A DNA stretch of 64,000 nt, taken from Corynebacterium mustelae (GTDB lineage Bacteria; Actinomycetota; Actinomycetes; Mycobacteriales; Mycobacteriaceae). Under the pieces are notes generated by a model. The model searched no databases and had not been told where the DNA came from. It saw only the letters and a program-made list of their open reading frames with translations. Location of the stretch: positions 1,116,001 to 1,180,000 of the forward strand of contig NZ_CP011542.1 in NCBI RefSeq assembly GCF_001020985.1, read 5' to 3'. Below, one piece after another: positions 58,557 through 64,000 of this stretch (its first letter is position 1; each line of letters starts with the position of its first letter). The position numbers were made by a program, and so were the translations under genes.

Positions 58557-59119
58557 CGTTTCCACTGCCGCTACCCGTTGCACCATTGCTTACGCTCTAT
58601 TGTGGCGTAACAAGTTTCACATGGGCCCAAAACGTTTTTACTTCATGAATTCGGGGGTTTAGCTGGGGCGGGAGTCAGGTTTGTAGAAGTGTGTGGGTGC
58701 TTGTCGACGCCGCCAGCGTGGCGTGTGGGGTGGGGTTGTTGTGCCGGTTTCTTGGAAGTCGGGGATTGTGGGCGGCAGTTGGTTCGTTCCTGGGGTTGAT
58801 GCCGGGTTGTGGGTAAATCTCCGACTTGTATAAGTGCGTGGGTGCTTGTCGACGCTACCAGCGTGGCGTGTGGGTTGGGGTTGTTGTGCTGGTTTTTGGA
58901 AGTCGGGGATTTGGATTAATGCTTGGTTGTTTCTTGGGTTTTTGGGGTGTGGTGGGTGGATTCTCCGACTTGAAGAATTGGTGGGGGTTTACCTGTTTGG
59001 GGGTGGCGGTGTTTTTTATGGAACCGGTTGGGGTGGTGGGTGAGTCTAACTCTATAGAGCAGGTTGTCTATTTGGTTTTACACTGGTTGTCAGTGGCGTT
59101 GAAAGGCGGTTTTGAGGAA
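58557..59119. other. 563-base gap with degenerate 144-bp tandem repeats
   Basis: The sequence is very G/T-rich on the plus strand. Two full repeat units (58681-58825 and 58826-58969) and the start of a third are described separately. Frames open across it are biased Gly/Val/Trp/Leu stretches and not convincing genes. Confidence 0.6.
58681..58969 (+). repeat. Degenerate tandem repeat, period about 144-145 bp
   Basis: 58681-58767 and 58826-58911 are near-identical over about 86 bases; the rest of each unit is more diverged. A third start is recognisable at 58970 (TTGAAGAATTGG). Each unit carries the minus-strand 12-mer GCGTCGACAAGC (58699-58710 and 58844-58855). Confidence 0.75.
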
Positions 59120-59806
59120 ATGGTCGAGAAAATGTCAATGTGTGCCAGGACTCTGCCTGATCAGATAACGGCTCGTTCAGCACGCTGTACCGTGTCTGCG
59201 GTTGTGGTGTGTTGTGTCTTTCTGCTTTCTGGCTGCGGGTTATCTACGCCTTTGGCTCAGTACTTGGCTGTTAAAAACCAGCCGCAATCCCAACAACTAC
59301 CAGCGTCATCGCAGGTGGCTGAACCGAAAACGCTTGGTGAGGTGTTGGAAGCTGGTACTGGAACGTTTGACCCGACCGATCCTAATTTAACGGTTTTTGA
59401 TCCCTGCGGGGAAGTAACCAAAGAACAATATGAGCAATTCGGACTAACTATTTGGGATGTTTCCCACACGGCGCGCAAAGATTTTGCAGTCTGCGCGGTA
59501 AATCCGATAGACGTGTCCAAAAGTGATTTTGGTTTTACGATTTCAACTGATGTCGTTACTTATGAGCATATTGAGTCATTGGATCTAATTGTCGATCGAC
59601 CGTTAGTAGCACTCCCGGAGCATTGGTATCAGCATAGGCTTTCCGACAAAGATGATGAGTTGGATTGCACTATAGCTGTGTCGACGAACCGAGGACGGAT
59701 AAGTCTCACGGCATCAGGATCAAACTTGGTCCACGGGATAACACCCGAAATGTCCTGTCAGGAAGCAGTAGATATGTTGCAAAAAATCTTTGCTCTGAAA
59801 GGATAA
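59120..59806 (+). CDS. DUF3558-like lipoprotein
   Basis: The 228-residue product has a basic N-terminus, a hydrophobic core and the lipobox LLSGC (Cys 39), so it is a surface lipoprotein. The mature part contains a DPCGEVTKEQYEQFG segment typical of DUF3558-type actinobacterial lipoproteins, with two further Cys. Start is uncertain among ATG 59120, 59132 and 59138; upstream frames are in low-complexity repeat DNA. It ends 3 bases before the Gly-rich protein gene, so the two are clearly an operon and probably act together at the surface. Confidence 0.75.
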   Translation: MVEKMSMCARTLPDQITARSARCTVSAVVVCCVFLLSGCGLSTPLAQYLAVKNQPQSQQLPASSQVAEPKTLGEVLEAGTGTFDPTDPNLTVFDPCGEVTKEQYEQFGLTIWDVSHTARKDFAVCAVNPIDVSKSDFGFTISTDVVTYEHIESLDLIVDRPLVALPEHWYQHRLSDKDDELDCTIAVSTNRGRISLTASGSNLVHGITPEMSCQEAVDMLQKIFALKG

Positions 59807-59809
59807 TCA

Positions 59810-61456
59810 ATGTCTATGTTGATAAATTCAGCATCATTTGAAAGTGCATTTAACGGCATCAAAAATGCTCAACTTAATGCCAAAGAAACTTACGGTATTG
59901 CGCTTCGAGCCACGTTGAGTGGTGCGTTTTCATCATTGTCCGGGTTGCACGAATTAGGACTTAATCATGCGCAGGTGATTCAAGGTGGTGCGGGTAGTGC
60001 CCGGGATGTGTTGGCGAGTTTCCGGGATTTGGTGGAGTGGTTGGGGATGAACCTGCGGTTGAATCATGTGGCGTTTACTGGCCATGATCTTGCGTTATCG
60101 CGTGGGTTGGATACCGCTGATTCGGGTGGGACGTTTGAGCAGGATGTTGCGGAGTTCGCGTCGAAACCGGCGGCGTCGTTTGCGGATTTCCCATTCCTCC
60201 CACCTGCGCCGGTTCCGTCGGTGTCGTTGGAAACATTGGTGGCGCAGTTGGGTGCAACGCAGTCGGGTCAGGCTGCTCAAGCCGCGACAGATTGGCAGTC
60301 GATGGCGACGCAAGCAACAAGTATCGCGACACAGTTAGAAGGTATTGCGTCCCAGTTATCAGCGCAGAATCAGGGGGTTGCGGTGTTGCGGGCGACTGCT
60401 GGGATGAAGGCTACTGCGGCGAAAGCTATGTATTTCGCCGCGAACGCCACAGAGATGGCGAGGTCGGTGGGGGTGTTGTCGACGATTGCTCCGCATTTTC
60501 ACACTCAAGCATCCCAAGCGTTGTCTGCGTTGCAGGCTATTGCGAATCCTGCGGAGAAAGAAGCCGCAGAGAAGTTGTATCTGGCGGCATTTCATGGGGT
60601 ATATAGTGGTGCGTTATCTCAAGCGGTACCGGTAATTAGAAACCTCATGATTGATAACAGTGCTGGTGTTGGTGGTGGTAGTGCCACGATCGGGTCGGAT
60701 TCTACTGGTGCACCATCTGCACCGACTACGAATACGCTGAGTCCGGCGGGTATGGGCACGCAGGCAGCATCAACTGCAACACTGCCTGTTGCTGGTGGTG
60801 GGGTGGGTGCACCGGCAGCACCGGTATCGGGTATGCCACCGGTCACCGGGCTTCCTACTGGAGCAGGACCGGGTGGTTCCGGTGTGTCGGCACATGCGCC
60901 GGTGTTTAGTGGACTCACCCCAGGTATGTCTGGTGGTATCAGTGGTGGGAGTGTTCCTGCGTCTGGTGGGTTCCGCCACGGGCACTCCGCTACCAGTGGT
61001 GGTCGTAGTACCACTGGTACCAGTATGGGTGCCGGTATGAACGGACTCGGTGGTTACGGTATGGCCGGTGGGGTTGGTTCGTCTGGCATGCGAGGCGGAA
61101 CCGGTGGTGCTGGTGGCCGTGGATTCGGCACCGGTGGCAGTGGTGGCCATGGCTTCGGTGCTGGTAGTGGGGTTGGTGCAGCACCAAAAACCCCAAACGC
61201 AACCGGCAGCGGTGGCACCGGGGCAGGTGGTGTGAAGCCAACCACCGGAACGACCAACAGTGGCGGGCGTACTGGTACCCCGATGATAGGTGCACCGATC
61301 GGTGGGCAAAACACTAATAATGACAATCAGCGTAAACGTAAAAAGCCGATACGGGGTATTACTGCGAGTGTTGAACGAGACACCAACCTTAAAGCGTTGT
61401 TGGGCGACCAACCCAAAGTAATCCCAGGCGTCATCGGAAACTGGGTACGCGAATAA
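59810..61456 (+). CDS. Large helical, Gly-rich PPE/PGRS-like protein, possible type VII substrate
   Basis: The 548-residue product has an Ala-rich, helical N-terminal region (about 1-275) with no signal peptide, resembling ESX/PPE-type secreted proteins, then a long Gly/Ser/Thr low-complexity region (about 283-505) with GGxGG stretches like mycobacterial PE_PGRS, and a conserved-looking basic C-terminus (about 512-548) containing KPIRGITASVERDTNLKALL and ending PGVIGNWVRE. AAAGGA precedes the ATG. No ESX secretion genes lie in the window. Role is unknown; surface or secreted antigen is inference. Confidence 0.7.
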   Translation: MSMLINSASFESAFNGIKNAQLNAKETYGIALRATLSGAFSSLSGLHELGLNHAQVIQGGAGSARDVLASFRDLVEWLGMNLRLNHVAFTGHDLALSRGLDTADSGGTFEQDVAEFASKPAASFADFPFLPPAPVPSVSLETLVAQLGATQSGQAAQAATDWQSMATQATSIATQLEGIASQLSAQNQGVAVLRATAGMKATAAKAMYFAANATEMARSVGVLSTIAPHFHTQASQALSALQAIANPAEKEAAEKLYLAAFHGVYSGALSQAVPVIRNLMIDNSAGVGGGSATIGSDSTGAPSAPTTNTLSPAGMGTQAASTATLPVAGGGVGAPAAPVSGMPPVTGLPTGAGPGGSGVSAHAPVFSGLTPGMSGGISGGSVPASGGFRHGHSATSGGRSTTGTSMGAGMNGLGGYGMAGGVGSSGMRGGTGGAGGRGFGTGGSGGHGFGAGSGVGAAPKTPNATGSGGTGAGGVKPTTGTTNSGGRTGTPMIGAPIGGQNTNNDNQRKRKKPIRGITASVERDTNLKALLGDQPKVIPGVIGNWVRE

Positions 61457-61699
61457 TCAATTGGTTGAGTCGAGTGCATCATCAATGCGCTTCGACGCTC
61501 CTGCCAGGTACTCTTCACAGCGCTTGGCCAGCGCTTCGCCGCGTTCCCAGTATTTTAGTGATTCGTCTAACCCCATCTGGCCTAGTTCCAAGATACGGAC
61601 AATCTCTGCTAATTCATCTCTGGCCTGTTCGTAGCTTAATTCTGAAATGGGGGAGAAGGCGTTTTCTCCGGTGCCTTGTCCAAAAACATCAGTGCTCAT
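61457..61699 (-). CDS. xseB: Exodeoxyribonuclease VII small subunit
   Basis: XseB is the helical small subunit that coats the XseA coiled coil. The 80-residue product has the family pattern [20 protein letters not shown] followed by [22 protein letters not shown]. It lies 38 bases after xseA on the same strand; the stop is immediately before the convergent Gly-rich protein gene. Confidence 0.93.
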   Translation of the reverse strand: MSTDVFGQGTGENAFSPISELSYEQARDELAEIVRILELGQMGLDESLKYWERGEALAKRCEEYLAGASKRIDDALDSTN

Positions 61700-61737
61700 G
61701 ATCGTGTTTTTCCTTCAAACGTTGGAGAGTATTCGGG

Positions 61738-62970
61738 TTAATCCGCAGGGTGGGTTTGCATGGCAGCAGCAGTGATGGAGCCATCGGCCACGCGGATTCG
61801 TAATTGGCTTCCAGGTGGTGATTGTTCGATGGTGGTCACTACCTCCGGGGGGCGGCCATCCCGAGGGATTACCTGAACCACCGCATAACCTCGTGCCAGG
61901 GTGGCGGCTGGACCAAGCGCTGCTACTTGGCTACGAAGCCCGGAAATATGGTGGGTTTCTGTTGCAATGAGGTGGCGAACCTCACGTCGAATAGCGGTGA
62001 TAGTGCGCAGAATTTCCTCCCGCCGCACACTAAGCGTCGTATGGGGGTCTGCCAGCACTGGGCGGGATCTGATTGCCGCCAGTTGTTGTTGCTCGCGTTG
62101 GAGCCAGCTGCGTAATGCTACCTGGCAGCGTGAGCGAAGCTCTGCGATTACATTTCGTTCCGCCACCACATCCGGAACGACTCGTTTGGCAGCGTCGGTT
62201 GGGGTGGCGGCACGTAGATCTGCCACGTTATCCAGAATCGGATTATCGGGTTCGTGCCCAATAGCCGAAACCACCGGTGTGCGTGTCTGCGCCACAGCCC
62301 GCTGGAGAGCTTCCTCCGAAAACGGCAGTAGATCCTCCACGGAACCGCCACCACGGGCGATGATAATTACATCTACCGCTGGATCGGCATCTAATTTTTC
62401 AAGTGCGGCGATAACCTCGGGCACCGCCTTTGCACCTTGAACTGCGGTGTTAATTACTCGAAACTTGACTTCCGGCCATCTGGATTCGGCAACTGATAGC
62501 ACGTCTCGTTCTGCTGCGGAACCTCGGCCGGTAATCAACCCGATTGTGTGCGGTAGAAACGGCAGAGGTTGCTTACGGTCGGCGTCGAAAAGTCCTTCCG
62601 AAGCAAGTTGCTGCCGCAACTGTTCAATCTTGGCCAACATAGCTCCGATTCCCACCGGCCGTATTTCTGTCACCCACAGCGAAAACGCGCCACGCCCCTC
62701 GTAGAAAGCTGGTTTGCCCAGCATGACCACCCGGTCGCCCTCGCGGATTGGCGTGGCTGGATTACTAAGTAATGTTTGGGGGCAAGTGACTTGAACGCTT
62801 GCTTCTACTTCGGTGTCCCGGAGGGTGAGATAGGCGAATTTCCAGCGGGGATTGACTTTAAATTGTGTGACTTGGCCCTCAACCCACACTTGGCCTAGCC
62901 GTTCAATCCAACCCTTAACTTTGGCGTTGAGTTCGCTCACGCACCACGCTTCGTCGGGGGAAGTCTGCAT
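61738..62970 (-). CDS. xseA: Exodeoxyribonuclease VII large subunit
   Basis: XseA degrades single-stranded DNA from both ends in repair. The 410-residue product has an OB fold at the N-terminus ([21 protein letters not shown]), the catalytic region [23 protein letters not shown] near residue 142, [22 protein letters not shown] near 200 and [23 protein letters not shown] near 240, and a C-terminal helical part. ATG 62970 is close to the divergent ispH, with 67 bases between. Confidence 0.96.
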   Translation of the reverse strand: MQTSPDEAWCVSELNAKVKGWIERLGQVWVEGQVTQFKVNPRWKFAYLTLRDTEVEASVQVTCPQTLLSNPATPIREGDRVVMLGKPAFYEGRGAFSLWVTEIRPVGIGAMLAKIEQLRQQLASEGLFDADRKQPLPFLPHTIGLITGRGSAAERDVLSVAESRWPEVKFRVINTAVQGAKAVPEVIAALEKLDADPAVDVIIIARGGGSVEDLLPFSEEALQRAVAQTRTPVVSAIGHEPDNPILDNVADLRAATPTDAAKRVVPDVVAERNVIAELRSRCQVALRSWLQREQQQLAAIRSRPVLADPHTTLSVRREEILRTITAIRREVRHLIATETHHISGLRSQVAALGPAATLARGYAVVQVIPRDGRPPEVVTTIEQSPPGSQLRIRVADGSITAAAMQTHPAD

Positions 62971-63037
62971 AGAAACCCATGTCCCATCTGATCTTTAAGT
63001 ATTTGGCTTGTCTACAAAGTAGTTTAAGCTTGAACCC

Positions 63038-64000
63038 ATGACTTCCCCTGTAGAGACCAACAAAAAGGTGCTCCTCGCTGCGCCCCGCGGCTACTGTGCT
63101 GGTGTAGACCGAGCTGTCGAAACCGTGGAACGGGCGTTAGAAAAGTATGGCACCCCAGTGTATGTGCGCAAAGAGATTGTTCACAACCGCCACGTGGTCG
63201 ATAGCTTAGCGCGACGTGGTGCCATTTTTGTTGAAGAAACTGATGAAGTGCCAGAAGGTGCCCACCTGGTGTTCTCTGCTCACGGCGTTAGCCCAGCTGT
63301 GCATGCAGAAGCCAAACGGCTCAAGCTCAATACGTTAGATGCAACGTGTCCATTGGTAACCAAGGTGCATAATGAAGCCAAGCGGTTTGCTAGAGATGGC
63401 TACCATATTTTGCTGGTAGGACACGAAGGCCACGAAGAAGTTGAAGGCACCGCAGGAGAAGCGCCCGACGTCACTCATCTGGTTGATGGGGTCGAAGGGG
63501 TGGAAAGTCTTCCAGAATTTCTACAGCACGAAGAAAAACTAGTCTGGTTATCTCAAACCACGCTGTCAGTAGACGAAACGATGGAGATCGTGGACCTATT
63601 GCACGCGAAGTATCCGCAATTAGAAAACCCGCCGAGCGATGACATTTGTTATGCCACCCAAAACCGCCAGGTGGCGGTGAAGGCGATTAGCGAGAATGCC
63701 GATCTGGTGATCGTTGTTGGCTCGCAGAATTCCTCCAACTCTAAGCGGCTTGTCGAGGTGGCACTTCAGGCAGGAGCTAAAGCGAGTTACCTTGTTGATT
63801 TCGCGCACGAAATTGACGAAAAATGGCTAGAAGGAGTATCCACCATCGGCATAAGTTCCGGTGCTTCCGTACCTGAAATCTTGGTACAGGATGTATTGGA
63901 ATTTTTAAGAAATCGCGGATTCTCAGATGTGGAAGAAGTGAGGACAGCGGCGGAAAAAATTACCTTCGCTTTACCACGCGATCTACGGCCACCACGAACC
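63038..64000 (+). CDS. ispH: 4-hydroxy-3-methylbut-2-enyl diphosphate reductase (3' end beyond window)
   Basis: IspH is the last MEP-pathway enzyme, a [4Fe-4S] reductase giving IPP and DMAPP. The 321 visible codons contain [20 protein letters not shown] (first cluster Cys), [31 protein letters not shown] (second Cys) and [14 protein letters not shown] (third Cys), and the [15 protein letters not shown] loop. The frame is open at base 64000, so the C-terminus is missing. It is divergent from xseA, as in mycobacteria (lytB2). Confidence 0.95.
   Translation, partial: MTSPVETNKKVLLAAPRGYCAGVDRAVETVERALEKYGTPVYVRKEIVHNRHVVDSLARRGAIFVEETDEVPEGAHLVFSAHGVSPAVHAEAKRLKLNTLDATCPLVTKVHNEAKRFARDGYHILLVGHEGHEEVEGTAGEAPDVTHLVDGVEGVESLPEFLQHEEKLVWLSQTTLSVDETMEIVDLLHAKYPQLENPPSDDICYATQNRQVAVKAISENADLVIVVGSQNSSNSKRLVEVALQAGAKASYLVDFAHEIDEKWLEGVSTIGISSGASVPEILVQDVLEFLRNRGFSDVEEVRTAAEKITFALPRDLRPPRT

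Noticed and set aside
58826..59119. Upstream extension of the DUF3558-like lipoprotein to a 326-residue protein
   Set aside because: The added residues come from G/T-rich tandem repeat DNA and would bury the signal peptide and lipobox in the middle.
60770..61411. Minus-strand frame of 213 codons with Thr-rich repeats inside the Gly-rich protein gene
   Set aside because: It mirrors the Gly-rich codons on the plus strand and has no start signals.

Overview
The window is chromosomal DNA from a Corynebacterium-like actinomycete. Evidence: moderate G+C, frequent GTG starts, mycothiol metabolism (Mca), a DtxR-type iron box beside a RipA-like regulator, a MctC-type carboxylate symporter, and mycobacterial-type gene order (pth, rplY, prs, glmU, TetR, mfd, mazG, transglycosylase, eno, ftsB-like, DUF501, ppx; then greA, DUF4307, mca, uppS, coaA, glyA, fum, glpX, DUF4245, xseBA, ispH). 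The species cannot be fixed from sequence alone. An EndoS/CP40-like endoglycosidase and cell-surface genes suggest an animal-associated member of the genus. No insertion sequence, prophage, CRISPR array or rRNA was seen.

Layout. 1-4018: a metal-type ABC transporter (ATPase, permease) between two surface-anchored proteins sharing a repeat domain. 4076-7572: two peptidyl-tRNA hydrolase genes flanking a nitronate monooxygenase and a small Cys-rich protein, then rplY with a large leader hairpin. 7809-9853: mctC and its DUF485 partner. 10320-11934: AlkD-type repair protein and a tandem pair of immunity-like paralogues. 12272-16947: prs, glmU, a Tat-exported multicopper oxidase lipoprotein and tRNA-Gln. 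17153-25664: TetR, mfd, the surface endoglycosidase, a basic amino acid permease and mazG. 25900-30816: cell wall and glycolysis block ending in an unusual tRNA-Leu(UAA). 31092-33736: an accessory island with a zinc-ribbon protein, a SUKH-CbrC fusion and a frameshifted ORF. 33864-35919: DtxR box, RipA-like regulator, BI-1 protein.

36039-50329: lipoprotein, greA, DUF4307, mca, uppS, flavodoxin, a secreted protein, coaA, glyA, an MFS efflux pump with TetR and a clear operator, pabAB-pabC, and a divergent DUF5997/LysR-effector pair. 50331-54934: 5-oxoprolinase locus pxpABC with an Nramp-fold transporter lacking the metal-binding motif, and a divergent GntR/FCD regulator with a likely operator. 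55015-58556: fumC, glpX, DUF4245. 58681-61456: degenerate 144-bp tandem repeats, a DUF3558-like lipoprotein and a large Gly-rich PPE/PGRS-like protein. 61457-64000: xseB, xseA and the start of ispH, which runs off the end.

The strongest leads outside routine annotation are a 12-base motif (GCGTCGAMAAGC) seen ten times by eye, the endoglycosidase, the class I tRNA-Leu(UAA), the SUKH-CbrC island, the non-metal Nramp homologue, and three regulator-site pairs (DtxR/ripA, TetR/MFS, GntR/pxp).
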